The translations under genes were made by a program, and so were the position numbers. 64,000 bases of DNA from Candidatus Nitrososphaera gargensis Ga9.2 (GTDB lineage: Archaea > Thermoproteota > Nitrososphaeria > Nitrososphaerales > Nitrososphaeraceae): the NCBI RefSeq assembly GCF_000303155.1, contig NC_018719.1:1860001-1924000 (forward strand), given 5' to 3'. Shown in pieces: positions 7,704 to 16,525 of this stretch. The first letter of the stretch is position 1; the number at the start of each line of letters is the position of its first letter. The notes beneath the pieces were generated by a model. It saw only the letters and a program-made list of their open reading frames with translations, did no database searches and was not told where the DNA came from.

Positions 7704-9198
7704 CAGCCAGTGTCCTGAGCACCTTCTTTTCAAGGTCGAATATTCTGACAAGGTGGTTGTTGGTGTCGGTGATGTAGAGCAGGCTGCCGCGCACTTCTAC
7801 ATCGCTAGGCTCATACAATCCAAGCGTGTCACACGATGGGTCATCAATGTTGCACATTGTTTTCATCTCTGGCCTGCCTACCAGCGTCGATATCCTCTGC
7901 TCTGCAAGGTCTATGAGCCGTACAGCGTGATTGTACGTGTCTGCCACATAGATCTTGTTGCTGCTCTCGCAGGCGACCCCAAGCGGGTGCTGCAGCCTCG
8001 CTTCTTCGAGGGGCCCGTCCTTGTGGCCAAACACGAACAGCCCTTCGCCCACCGCCGTCTGGACCACCTTGCGGCCAAGGTCTATCCTCCTGACCGCAGA
8101 AACTTCGCTGTCTGCCACAAATAGGTAGTTGCCGAAAACTGCAAGGCCGCTTGGCTGCGCAAACTGGGATTCTTCAAGCGAGCCGTCGACAATGTTTTCA
8201 TAGCCGCTGCCTGCAAACGGTCCTATCCTGCCTGTCTGTATATGGTAGGCCCAGATCTGGTGCAGGCCGGCCATCGCAATAAGGATAAAGCCGCTGTCGT
8301 GCGTAAGGTCCCAAGGCGAGCTCAGCTGCGTAACCTTGCCGTCCTGTGGCGACTGGATCCAGTAGCCTTGTTTGCCGTTGCCTGCGAGAGTCTTGACCAT
8401 CCTTGACTGGAGATCTATCTCTCTCAGCGCGTGGTTCTCGGTATCGGCGACATAGATCTTGTCATACCCCACCCACAGTACTCCCTGCGGCCGGAAGAAC
8501 CGGGCCTGCTCAAAGCTGCCGTCGCGCAGGTCTTTTGAGCCGCCTCCCACCTTGTGGATTATCTTGCCGCTGTCTGCATCGACGACAAGAATTCGATTAT
8601 GGTTCGAATCGCTTATTGCAAGCATTCTGCCGTCGGGCGAAAGCGACAGCTTGCCAGGGTACGACAGCACCCGCGAATGCGCTGCCTCGGGCCGCTTTAT
8701 TTCAATGGGCTCTGGCGCAAGCGTTCCCTGTTCCTTGTGCCTTTTAAGCAACACGCTGATGACATCGTCAAGGTACTCACGCTGACCCTCGCCGGATTGC
8801 TGGTATACGACGTTGCCCTTTGGATCAATTACTACAAGCGTCGGCCAGCCGCTTACGCCGTACGACTGCCAGATCTCCATGCCCCTGTCGACTATTACAG
8901 GATGGCTTATCTCGTACCGGCCAATGGCTTCTCTGATATTTTCTGCTTCTTGCTCGTTATAGAATTTTGCAGAGTGCACACCAATGACAACCACTGGCCT
9001 GCCACGATACTTTTTCTCTATCCACTCCAAGTCTGGCAGTGTGTGCATACAGTTGATGCAGCAATAGGTCCAGAAATCAAGAACTACTACATGCCCTTTC
9101 AGGTCGTCAAGCGAGAGCGGTCTGTCGGTGTTGAGCCAGACAAAGCCCTTTTGGAAATCCTTTGCCTTTGAATTAACGAGCGAGGGCCTGCGGAACAT
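7693..9198 (-). CDS. thioredoxin-like domain fused to NHL repeats (NHLRC2-type)
   Basis: 501 residues. Residues 15-155 form a thioredoxin/TlpA-like domain with the redox motif C47-I-N-C50 inside DFWTYCCINCMHTLPDLEW, as in NHLRC2 proteins. Residues 165-500 hold several NHL beta-propeller repeats (LSPDGRMLAISDSNHNRILV, PQGVLWVGYDKIYVADTENH, HPLGVACESSNKIYVADTYNH). There is no signal peptide, so it is cytosolic. The propeller probably binds a partner while the CxxC domain does thiol chemistry; the substrate is unknown. Length and domain order match bacterial and animal NHLRC2. Confidence 0.93.
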   Translation of the reverse strand: MFRRPSLVNSKAKDFQKGFVWLNTDRPLSLDDLKGHVVVLDFWTYCCINCMHTLPDLEWIEKKYRGRPVVVIGVHSAKFYNEQEAENIREAIGRYEISHPVIVDRGMEIWQSYGVSGWPTLVVIDPKGNVVYQQSGEGQREYLDDVISVLLKRHKEQGTLAPEPIEIKRPEAAHSRVLSYPGKLSLSPDGRMLAISDSNHNRILVVDADSGKIIHKVGGGSKDLRDGSFEQARFFRPQGVLWVGYDKIYVADTENHALREIDLQSRMVKTLAGNGKQGYWIQSPQDGKVTQLSSPWDLTHDSGFILIAMAGLHQIWAYHIQTGRIGPFAGSGYENIVDGSLEESQFAQPSGLAVFGNYLFVADSEVSAVRRIDLGRKVVQTAVGEGLFVFGHKDGPLEEARLQHPLGVACESSNKIYVADTYNHAVRLIDLAEQRISTLVGRPEMKTMCNIDDPSCDTLGLYEPSDVEVRGSLLYITDTNNHLVRIFDLEKKVLRTLAVKE

Positions 9199-9327
9199 AT
9201 ATAGCTGGTTTATCTCCTTTACGGAATTTAAACCATTAACGCGCTATCCTCAAGATGCTTCTCCGATAACGGGTCAGAAAATTATGTAGAACGTGTTTTA
9301 TGTTATGAATTCAGACTCTGCAAGGAA

Positions 9328-10407
9328 ATGCCAGAAAAGAGTCTGTTGTCTGTTCTGTTCATTGCCGGCATGCTGGGGGCATCACTGGCGGCTCTGCCGC
9401 TAATGCAAGCCCACGTTAGCGCTTCCAAAATGACAGACAACAACATTTCTATCGAAGAGTATGACAAGATGAAAAATTGCACGACAGACCTTGACAAGCG
9501 CCCCACGTCAATAGAATACCTGACGCACTTCAACTGCGGCAGGGTGTCTACTACAGAGGACGGCCAGACGATCAGAGAGTTCACTCTCATTGTTGAGGAA
9601 AACCAGACGGTTCCGGTATCACACGAAGGTCACACTCTGAATGCATGGACTTTTAATGGCACTGTGCCGGGCCCGACCATGAGGATGACTGAGGGAGACT
9701 TGGTGAGGATAACGGTCATAAACAGTGAGGACAGCGTGCACCCACATTCGCTGCACATGCACTCGATACACGAGGCGGCTATGGACGGGGTGCAGTCAGA
9801 TCCTATAGCGCCGGGCGACAGTTTCACATATGAATTTATTGCGCAGCCTTATGGTGTGTATCCATACCACTGCCACATTGACCCAATTGCAGACCACATC
9901 AATAGGGGGCTGTACGGCATACTCATCATAGACCCCAAGGAGCCGAGGCCGCAGATGACAGAGCTTGCCATGATGATGAATAGCTATGACCTTGATTACG
10001 ATTTGGAAGGACCAGTGACGATACCGACAGTACAGGAGCTAGAATCGGGCAACAGGACTGAAGAGGAGGAGCGCGGCAACGAGATCTACACTGTTAATGG
10101 AAAGGCGTTTGATTACATGCACTACCCAATAGAGCTCGAGGTTGGCAAGGACTACAGGATATACGTCGTGAACATGGTAGAGTTTGACCTTGTCAACTCT
10201 TTCCATGTACATGGCGCGCTGTTCGAGTACTATCCTTCTGGGACATCAGATAAACCTGCGTTTACAAATGACATCATTGTCCTTGGCCAAGGCGACAGGG
10301 GAATAATGGAGATGTCATACAAGTACCCAGGCAAATACATGTTCCACGCGCACGTGAGCGAGTTTACCGACCTGGGCTGGATGGGGTTCTTTAACGTGAC
10401 TGGCTAG
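9328..10407 (+). CDS. exported two-domain multicopper oxidase
   Basis: 359 residues with an N-terminal signal peptide or anchor (about residues 5-28). There are two cupredoxin domains. Domain 1 has HPHSLHMH (138-145), H181-C182-H183, H190 and L195, i.e. a type 1 copper site whose axial residue is leucine where nitrite reductases have methionine. Domain 2 has H293-V-H295 and H340-A-H342 but no cysteine. Four HxH motifs are enough for a trinuclear copper centre between subunits, so this looks like a two-domain laccase-type oxidase with type 1 copper in domain 1. NirK-like nitrite reductase is the alternative. It sits outside the membrane. A box near 9298 is 30 bases before the ATG. Confidence 0.88.
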   Translation: MPEKSLLSVLFIAGMLGASLAALPLMQAHVSASKMTDNNISIEEYDKMKNCTTDLDKRPTSIEYLTHFNCGRVSTTEDGQTIREFTLIVEENQTVPVSHEGHTLNAWTFNGTVPGPTMRMTEGDLVRITVINSEDSVHPHSLHMHSIHEAAMDGVQSDPIAPGDSFTYEFIAQPYGVYPYHCHIDPIADHINRGLYGILIIDPKEPRPQMTELAMMMNSYDLDYDLEGPVTIPTVQELESGNRTEEEERGNEIYTVNGKAFDYMHYPIELEVGKDYRIYVVNMVEFDLVNSFHVHGALFEYYPSGTSDKPAFTNDIIVLGQGDRGIMEMSYKYPGKYMFHAHVSEFTDLGWMGFFNVTG

Positions 10408-10472
10408 ATGCAAGGCATATACATAGAGAAAGGAAATAGAATAAATATCGTAGAATCTGATTTTATGGCAAC

Positions 10473-10736
10473 ATGGAATGCGCAGTCTATGATACATATG
10501 TTACAAAGAAAGATGGCAGGATAATGCACTTTGACGTCGTGGTGGAGGCAAGCACCCCGCACGAAAAGGCGATCGAATACGGCAAGCAGTACCTTGTCAC
10601 CGCCGGTCAGGCTGGACAAAAGATGACGTCAGAAGAATGCCAGTTCTGCCACATACAAGAAGCGCCTCCTTTTGTAGAGAAGGCAATCAGGCAGAACGGC
10701 TACTGGATACAAAAGATGGAAGGCTGCCCTCCATAG
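10473..10736 (+). CDS. DUF2024 family protein
   Basis: 87 residues. The start YDTYVTKKDGRIMHFDVVV, the middle KAIEYGKQYL and the C-terminal ECQFCHIQEAPP ... GYWIQKMEGCPP match the DUF2024 family, small soluble proteins of unknown function with a CxxC. A box (GAATAAATATC, centre about 10446) lies 26-27 bases before the ATG, so it has its own leaderless promoter although it follows the oxidase gene closely. Confidence 0.85.
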   Translation: MECAVYDTYVTKKDGRIMHFDVVVEASTPHEKAIEYGKQYLVTAGQAGQKMTSEECQFCHIQEAPPFVEKAIRQNGYWIQKMEGCPP

Positions 10737-10871
10737 GGGTTTTTCCTATTTTTAATTCTCAATTTGTAATTAATTGCAGATGCGAGATTCTTTTTGAAAC
10801 TACTTGGCATGACAGCCGACCGGCACAAATTATAATTAAGGCATAGGACTGCTGTTGCATTGCATAGTGCA

Positions 10872-12128
10872 ATGAACAACGACAGCGTGTGGGATCCTGA
10901 CAAGAGGCAAAAGATGCCCAAGATCGAGGACATCCTCAAGGCCAGAGACCTGTTGTCAGAGACTATCAGAAAGACGCCGCTCCAGAGTACCAGGACATTC
11001 TCGGGGCTTGCCGGCACAAACCTGTTTATGAAGCTGGAATGCCTGCAGGTGACCGGTTCTTTCAAGGTGCGCGGGGCGTTTGCCAAAGTGAGCAGGTTAT
11101 CGGACAAGCAGGCAGGCTATGGCGTGATTGCGGCGTCTGCAGGGAACCACGCGCAGGGGGTGGCCTACGCCGCCGCGATAAAAAAGATCCCGTGTACAAT
11201 CGTCATGCCGCAGAACGCGTCGCCGGCCAAAGTGGCTGCGACTAGATCGTACGGCGCTCAGGTGGTAAGGCGCGGGGCGAACTATGACGAGGCGTGGGAG
11301 GCCACACAAGAGATTGCCAGGACAGAGGGCAGGACGATAATTCACGCTTTTGACGATCCCGATATCATCGCCGGCCAAGGAACGATAGGTCTCGAAATCC
11401 TAGAAGACCTGCAGGATGTTGATAGGATATATCTGCCGGTGGGCGGAGGCGGCCTCGCCGCAGGGGTTGCAATCGCAGTCAAGTCGAAAAAGCCAAACGT
11501 CAAGATAATCGGCGTAGAATCAAAAGCGTTTCCGGCAATGAAAGAGTCTGTTGCAAAGGGCTCGCTTCAATCTACGAAGCGCGGCTACAGCATTGCAGAC
11601 GGCATTGCCGTAAAACAGCCAGGCAAGTTGACTTACGAGATCGTAAGCAAGTATGTAGACGACATTGTGCTCGTTGACGATGTGTCCATAGTCAAGACCA
11701 TGTTCCTTCTGATGGAGCGCGCCAAGTTGGTAGTCGAGCCTGCCGGTGCTGCAAGCCTCGCATACCTGATCTCAAATGGCGGCCACGCAGGAGGAAGGAA
11801 GGACAAGGTAGTCACTGTCCTATCAGGGGGCAACGTCGATATGTACCTGCTTGGGCAGGTGGTGGCAAAGGGGCTGATGCAGATGGGCAGGATGCTCAAG
11901 ATCTTTATCCTGCTCCCAGACAAGCCCGGCGCGCTCAAGGGCGTCGTGGACAGCATCGCAGAACTTAGCATCAACATTGTCGAGGTCGAGCACGACAGGC
12001 TCAGCTCCCACATACCTGCAGGCACTGCAGGCGTCTATCTGAGTCTTGAAATGGAGGATGAAAAGCACGCGCAGCGTCTGGTAGAATTCCTGAAGCAGAA
12101 GGAAATAGAGTTCAAGGTAGTCAGCTGA
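10872..12128 (+). CDS. ilvA: threonine ammonia-lyase with ACT domain
   Basis: 418 residues from ATG 10872. It is a PLP enzyme converting threonine to 2-oxobutanoate, the entry to isoleucine synthesis. The PLP lysine is K65 in TGSFKVRGAF; the glycine loop PVGGGGLAAGVAIA binds the phosphate; VVEPAGAAS closes the site. Residues about 340-418 form a regulatory ACT domain (FILLPDKPGALKGVVDSIAEL), as in the TdcB/IlvA forms that respond to amino acids. A box at AAATTATAATTAAG (centre about 10833) would start RNA near 10859, exactly at an in-frame TTG at 10860; that start would add 4 residues and cannot be excluded. Confidence 0.93.
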   Translation: MNNDSVWDPDKRQKMPKIEDILKARDLLSETIRKTPLQSTRTFSGLAGTNLFMKLECLQVTGSFKVRGAFAKVSRLSDKQAGYGVIAASAGNHAQGVAYAAAIKKIPCTIVMPQNASPAKVAATRSYGAQVVRRGANYDEAWEATQEIARTEGRTIIHAFDDPDIIAGQGTIGLEILEDLQDVDRIYLPVGGGGLAAGVAIAVKSKKPNVKIIGVESKAFPAMKESVAKGSLQSTKRGYSIADGIAVKQPGKLTYEIVSKYVDDIVLVDDVSIVKTMFLLMERAKLVVEPAGAASLAYLISNGGHAGGRKDKVVTVLSGGNVDMYLLGQVVAKGLMQMGRMLKIFILLPDKPGALKGVVDSIAELSINIVEVEHDRLSSHIPAGTAGVYLSLEMEDEKHAQRLVEFLKQKEIEFKVVS

Positions 12129-12201
12129 TTTGTCACTATGTTTACAATCTACAGAAAATAGTACCTTGTAGTAATTATACCATCATGACCTGTTAACCAG
12201 C

Positions 12202-12354
12202 ATGGCTTTGTTGGACGATGTAGAATTTCGGATCAAGGCAGAGACGATCTATTTCTGTCAACAGTGTAAGACTAAATTCCTATTTGTGCATGATGCGGCA
12301 TCTCACGCAGAGATGTTTGGTCATAAAAGGATGTCCGAGCTGCCGATGGGATGA
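12202..12354 (+). CDS. single C2H2 zinc-finger microprotein
   Basis: 50 residues from ATG 12202, with a box at GTAATTATACC (centre about 12178) 24-26 bases upstream. It contains one finger: C-Q-Q-C, then FLFVHDAASH and a second histidine at FGH, i.e. CxxC ... H ... H spacing near that of classical C2H2 fingers. Residues outside the finger are few. Proteins this small with one finger are common in ammonia-oxidising archaea and are probably nucleic-acid or protein binders; the role is unknown. Two similar genes lie at 18118 and 31100. Confidence 0.65.
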   Translation: MALLDDVEFRIKAETIYFCQQCKTKFLFVHDAASHAEMFGHKRMSELPMG

Positions 12355-12364
12355 TGAAACACCC

Positions 12365-13774
12365 TCAGCTGACGTAATTATATTCTCTGAACCCTGCCTT
12401 GTCTGCAGTGTTGCCGCCCAGTCTGACCAGCACGAACTCTTTGTGAGCGCGGATGACAGAGTCTTTGAATGTACGCTCGTTTCTATGAAGCCTCTCGTAC
12501 TCTTCCATAGAGAGTTTTTGCCTCGGGCCAATGTCTTCGTCAAGGTTCATCTTGCTCACGACTTCCTTGTACTGTGGCTGTATTATGCCGCTGAATACCA
12601 TCGCGCTGCTTCCGCTGCCATACGAGCCGAAGCCGATCCTCTTGCCTTCAAGATCTATTCCTTTCTTAAACTCGAATTCAAGCAGGCTTCGCAGGCCCAT
12701 ATACATTGACGCTGTGTAGAGGTTGCCAATAATGGCCGACGCTTCAAGAGAGCTGGCCATCTTTTTCTCGTACACCTCGTTGTAGAATGATGTCTGCATG
12801 AAGGCGCGCCTGAACTGCTCGTCTGCTTTCATGAATTCAGTATCAGCTAGGATGGACTCGATGGTTCCGCGCGGGTCCTTGGGCTGCGGCTCTTGCATCC
12901 CGATCTCTTTTATGACATGTTTCCAGCGCGGAAGGTGGCGCCACTCGTGTCTTAGCAGGTATGCAAGGGCCTTCTCGCCCATCTTCCTGTACGGAAGGTG
13001 GACTGCAAAATAGTCGATGTGATCCGTTATGGATTCGCCATCTTTGAGCTTGATAAGTCCTGTCTTGATCGCCTTTTCTTTGTAGAGATCAAAAGCTTTT
13101 CTGACAGATATCAGGTAAAGCAAGTTAGAGTAGCTGCCGTTTACAAGCGGAGTCTCTTTTCCAAACGGCCTATAAAAGTCATATTCATTCTTGATAGTCG
13201 TAGAAGGAACCTTAGGGTCATAGGCCATCAGGCGTGGGTTTTCTCGGATGAGCAGCGCCACTGCGCCGGCTCCCTGTGTGTATTCTCCGGTGGAACCCAT
13301 GTCGTACTTTGCAATGTCACTTACAATTACAATTGCGGCCTTGCCATTGTTCTCTTCAGCCCTGATCCAGTTTGCGTTGTCATAGAGCGCATATGAGCCG
13401 CTCACGCAGGCAAACTTGCACTCGATGCCGCCTGCGTGCTCAAACGAGCCTTCGCCATAGATCTGCTCCAGCATTCCAATGACAAAAGAGTTCATCGCCT
13501 TTGATTCGTCCAAGGACGACTCGGTGGCGACATACACCCGCCCAATGTCTTCGGGGTGCAGATGGTTCTTCTGCATCAGCTTCAGGCATGCGTTGGCAGC
13601 CATGCAGGCAGAATCCTGATTAGTGTCGGCTATAGCCATCTTTTTGATTCCTATACCGTACTCGAGTTTTTGCGGATCAATGCCTCTCGCTTCCGCAAAA
13701 TCCTTGTAGTCGAGGTAGAGTTTAGGGACGTAGATAGCCAGATCGTCGATACCTACTACTGGCATTACTGACAT
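12365..13774 (-). CDS. hydroxymethylglutaryl-CoA synthase
   Basis: 469 residues with the thiolase fold. The catalytic cysteine is C123 in ECKFACVSGSYAL, preceded by the general acid region (ATESSLDESKAMNSF). GAGAVALLI and YGSGSSAMVFSG in the C-terminal half are family features. The enzyme condenses acetyl-CoA with acetoacetyl-CoA to HMG-CoA, the second step of the mevalonate route to archaeal isoprenoid lipids. At 469 residues it is longer than the roughly 350-residue synthase of many archaea and closer to the eukaryote/bacterial length. It is monocistronic and convergent with the zinc-finger gene. Confidence 0.92.
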   Translation of the reverse strand: MSVMPVVGIDDLAIYVPKLYLDYKDFAEARGIDPQKLEYGIGIKKMAIADTNQDSACMAANACLKLMQKNHLHPEDIGRVYVATESSLDESKAMNSFVIGMLEQIYGEGSFEHAGGIECKFACVSGSYALYDNANWIRAEENNGKAAIVIVSDIAKYDMGSTGEYTQGAGAVALLIRENPRLMAYDPKVPSTTIKNEYDFYRPFGKETPLVNGSYSNLLYLISVRKAFDLYKEKAIKTGLIKLKDGESITDHIDYFAVHLPYRKMGEKALAYLLRHEWRHLPRWKHVIKEIGMQEPQPKDPRGTIESILADTEFMKADEQFRRAFMQTSFYNEVYEKKMASSLEASAIIGNLYTASMYMGLRSLLEFEFKKGIDLEGKRIGFGSYGSGSSAMVFSGIIQPQYKEVVSKMNLDEDIGPRQKLSMEEYERLHRNERTFKDSVIRAHKEFVLVRLGGNTADKAGFREYNYVS

Positions 13775-13827
13775 TCGTAGAGCGGTTAGTCATTTAAAGG
13801 TATTTCTAGTGAAAATTGACCCATACA

Positions 13828-13925
13828 TATCAATTTATTTGAGCAAGATACCGTGAGCCTCTTCTTGAGGCGGCTGCAAGGAACGTCCATCATGGCCCGG
13901 CCGGCGCCTCAATTGGCCACCAGAT
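13828..13925 (+). ncRNA. possible structured RNA in a 298-base gene-free gap
   Basis: Between 13775 and 14072 I see no gene. A T/A box (CAATTTATTT, about 13830-13839) is followed by a GC-rich stretch in which GAGG at 13867-13870 can pair either with CCTC at 13858-13861 or, as GAGGCG, with CGCCTC at 13905-13910. That is only modest evidence for a folded RNA; GC-rich DNA often gives such pairs. Confidence 0.2.
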
Positions 13926-14072
13926 TATTAAGTAGTCCTGCATCTCTGGCAGTCTCGAATTATAAATAATACACACTGCATGCGGTCAGCTCAATAATGT
14001 GTATTTCTGTCAAAAGATGCAGATTATGCAGTATATTTTATATTTGCATGACATTACTTAGAGGTAATAAGG

Positions 14073-14462
14073 ATGGGCCAAGAGGAGAGGGACTTTCTTC
14101 AAAAGCTGTGCGATTCTATCCTGAACTCTGACAAGGCCGTCAGATTTGCCGGTGTGATAAACAATGAGGGCAAGCTTTTGATCGGCAGGTACCGGGCCGA
14201 CATTCCAGTGCCCCTTATCAAGGCAAACACCGAAGGCGACACAAAGGCCACCTCGTTTTACAGCGCATACCAGGCGCTTGCCATCAACAAAAAATTCGAG
14301 CCGGACCTTGGGCAGATACGTTTCCAGATGACAGAATTTGACAAGGTGACTCTTGTGTCTGTCCCGCTGACTGCTACAAACGACAGGTTCCTCTGCATCT
14401 CTGTCGACGCGCCGACGTACCACGAAAGAGTCATCCCAAAGATTCTAGATATCATAGGTTGA
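14073..14462 (+). CDS. hypothetical protein, roadblock-like fold suspected
   Basis: 129 residues, ATG 14073 preceded by GAGGTAATAAGG, a fair ribosome-binding site, with a T/A box around 14038. The strand-helix pattern (VRFAGVINNEGKLLIGRY ... TLVSVPLTATNDRFLCISVD) resembles the Roadblock/LC7-like proteins that are numerous in ammonia-oxidising archaea, but I cannot prove it by eye. Soluble; no partner gene nearby. Confidence 0.7.
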   Translation: MGQEERDFLQKLCDSILNSDKAVRFAGVINNEGKLLIGRYRADIPVPLIKANTEGDTKATSFYSAYQALAINKKFEPDLGQIRFQMTEFDKVTLVSVPLTATNDRFLCISVDAPTYHERVIPKILDIIG

Positions 14463-14507
14463 TGAATCACCATCACATTTAAATTGTCAATGTGCTAGAT
14501 TATTCTT

Positions 14508-14580
14508 ACATCGACCAAACCGATGGGGAACAAACGGTCTGGTTGGAGCGCAGGTGAGAAAAACTGCGCTTCGCCAGACT
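14508..14580 (+). ncRNA. candidate small structured RNA with two competing stems
   Basis: A T/A box (CATTTAAATT, 14476-14485) would start RNA near 14508. Two folds exclude each other. In the first, ACCA(14514-17)/TGGT(14540-43) and ACCG(14519-22)/CGGT(14535-38) stack around a 1x1 mismatch. In the second, GTCTGG(14537-42)/CCAGAC(14574-79) encloses GCGCAG(14548-53)/CTGCGC(14564-69). A T-rich run follows at 14579. It lies between two convergent genes, so it could be a free-standing RNA or the terminator of the gene at 14073. Confidence 0.4.
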
Positions 14581-14599
14581 ATTATATCATTATTCTAGT

Positions 14600-14989
14600 T
14601 CAGTCAATTACCCTGATGTCCAGTTCGTCATACGTGTCCTTTACCGCAAGCAAAAACAGGTCGTCTTCATAGATCAGCAACCAATCTTTGACGCCAATGA
14701 CATGAAGCTTGCGCACGAGTATCTTGCCAGTATCGTTTATGGTAGTCATTATGTAGGCAAGTCGCGGTAGCTGCAGTTGCTTGCCCTTGATCTTGAACAG
14801 CGTTTCCTGCAGCTCGATGTCAAGCCGCCCGCCTTCGATGTTTATCTTGACAATGTCGCCATACTTGTTTTCCACTTTGGCCGTGACGTAGCTCTGCCCC
14901 ACGTCGAACTGTTCGATATGCAGCTTACCTTGTTGGATGCCGACGAGGTATCGGGTATCTCCCGGTACGGGTTTCAGATAGCTTGTCAT
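14600..14989 (-). CDS. hypothetical beta-rich protein
   Basis: 129 residues, mostly short beta strands (KLHIEQFDVGQSYVTAKVENKYGDIVKINI), no cysteine, signal or membrane segment. The family is not recognised. Its start overlaps the stop of the upstream surface-protein gene by 4 bases (ATGA-type coupling), so the two are probably translated together. Confidence 0.65.
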   Translation of the reverse strand: MTSYLKPVPGDTRYLVGIQQGKLHIEQFDVGQSYVTAKVENKYGDIVKINIEGGRLDIELQETLFKIKGKQLQLPRLAYIMTTINDTGKILVRKLHVIGVKDWLLIYEDDLFLLAVKDTYDELDIRVID

Positions 14990-16446
14990 AAAAGGCTTTT
15001 TTCATCGCAAGCCCGGCATTTTTTACTTGCAAACCTCTGCATCATAAGTACCGCACCAATGACTCCCGCAGCTGCCACCAGAGCGCCAGCAGGGAATTCT
15101 GGGACGACCACTATGCCTCTGGCAATGCCGTTCCTAGTCTGGTCGACTGGCTGACCATCCCTCACTATGCCAGTTATCTGCACTTCCATGCGGTAGTTCT
15201 CGTTGCTTGGAAAGTCTATTGTCTGCGTGCCTGTTCCACCCTCGGCCACAAGACCCGACCTACTGTAGACATCAGTGCCGTTGCTGTCCAGTATCTTGAG
15301 ATTATAGTTCACGTCGTCTGTTATCCTTTGTCCTGAAAAGCCGTCAGCAAAGGCCAATGTAAGGGTAGAGTCGGTGCCGGCGCTCAGCTGGCTTGGGGTC
15401 CATTCGACCAAGACGTTGACATTCCCGCTGTCCGTGAGCATCTCGCCTGTCGTCTGTGCGTTTTCACCAGTTGCCGGCGCAAGCGTAAACGTCATTTCCG
15501 AACTGCCATCAGGCACCTTCCCAGCCATGTTGAGAATGTCGTTCTTGTTCACAAGATAGTGCAGTATGAGCTCGTTCTCTGAAGAATACGGGTCGACTGC
15601 AAGCATCCTGCCAGATATTGGGTTGCCGTTGACTGTGGCGGCGAATGAAGTGGCGTCGCCTATTCCTGCAAGCGACTTGGGGATCTTGATCTCCTCGTGC
15701 ACAAAGATGTTTGTTTGCCGGAGTCTCGACGTGTCCCAGTCAAAAGGCATAGACCAAGAGAACTGCTGCCTTTGAGCGTCAAAGTTGAAATCCTGTACTT
15801 GATCGTAGTAAGAGATTATTGTAGTATCATACGACTGCCCTTGGTATTCTACACTTTGAGTAAAAATGTCGCCTACGCTGAGCCATGAATCGAACCGGGG
15901 AATCTGGTCAGGTGGAAAGAGGTTGCGGATGTTGTCGATGCCAAGGATGTCTATTCGGAGATGGTATATCCCGCCTTCAAGGAACATGGGGCCGCGGATG
16001 TTGACTGTTCCTCCAGGATCCGCAACCCACGCATTCAAGAACTGCTCCCGCGTTCCAAAAATCTGGACCGGCCCCTCTGCAGGCTGCACTTTTAGCTGGA
16101 GGAGGCCACTCTCGGTATGAAACGTGTCTGTAAAGATCTCTTCTGCGTTTTCGCCTATTCCTTTCTCCACGCTGATGATAAATGTTGTGAACCTGATGGT
16201 CTGGTTGTTGTTTGCGTCGTACAACCTTAGCAGCATGTATGCCTCATCCCTGCTCGCATCAGTCAAAATTGGCGGATTCACTCTTACGAGCAGTTCGGCT
16301 TGCCTATCACCAAGCGATGCACTGAACATTTCCTGCGTTAGGCCGTCTGCAAACGCCTCTTGGCGTGGGAGCCCAATTGCAATGATAGAAAAAACAAGGA
16401 CCGAGGCGAAACCAAAAGCTAAGATCTTTTGTCTGCCTGCCTGCAC
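14986..16446 (-). CDS. exported surface protein with C-terminal PEF sorting-type anchor
   Basis: 486 residues from GTG 16446. The N-terminus is a signal peptide (ILAFGFASVLVFSIIAIG ... EAFA). The body is beta-sandwich-like, with repeated immunoglobulin-type strands. The end has VVPEFPAG, a hydrophobic helix and a basic tail (ASKKCRACDEK), like the PEFG-CTERM sorting signals of this phylum. The start is fixed by a box (GAATTAAATATG on the minus strand, centre about 16472), 26 bases before the GTG; the ATG at 16521 lies upstream of that box and would put 25 unneeded residues before the signal peptide. The molecular role is unknown. Confidence 0.8.
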   Translation of the reverse strand: MQAGRQKILAFGFASVLVFSIIAIGLPRQEAFADGLTQEMFSASLGDRQAELLVRVNPPILTDASRDEAYMLLRLYDANNNQTIRFTTFIISVEKGIGENAEEIFTDTFHTESGLLQLKVQPAEGPVQIFGTREQFLNAWVADPGGTVNIRGPMFLEGGIYHLRIDILGIDNIRNLFPPDQIPRFDSWLSVGDIFTQSVEYQGQSYDTTIISYYDQVQDFNFDAQRQQFSWSMPFDWDTSRLRQTNIFVHEEIKIPKSLAGIGDATSFAATVNGNPISGRMLAVDPYSSENELILHYLVNKNDILNMAGKVPDGSSEMTFTLAPATGENAQTTGEMLTDSGNVNVLVEWTPSQLSAGTDSTLTLAFADGFSGQRITDDVNYNLKILDSNGTDVYSRSGLVAEGGTGTQTIDFPSNENYRMEVQITGIVRDGQPVDQTRNGIARGIVVVPEFPAGALVAAAGVIGAVLMMQRFASKKCRACDEKSLL

Positions 16447-16525
16447 ATAGATTACTTGCCTTTCTACATATTTAATTCTTAATCCAGCACCACACGTCAA
16501 TGATTTAATATCACGTGGCATCTAT

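Noticed and set aside
8580-8610. GGTTCGAATC match to a tRNA T-loop
   Set aside because: It lies inside the NHL-repeat coding region; no acceptor or anticodon stem can be formed around it.
9328-10407. Calling the copper protein NirK outright
   Set aside because: Four HxH motifs and leucine at the axial site fit a laccase-type two-domain oxidase better; kept as an alternative.
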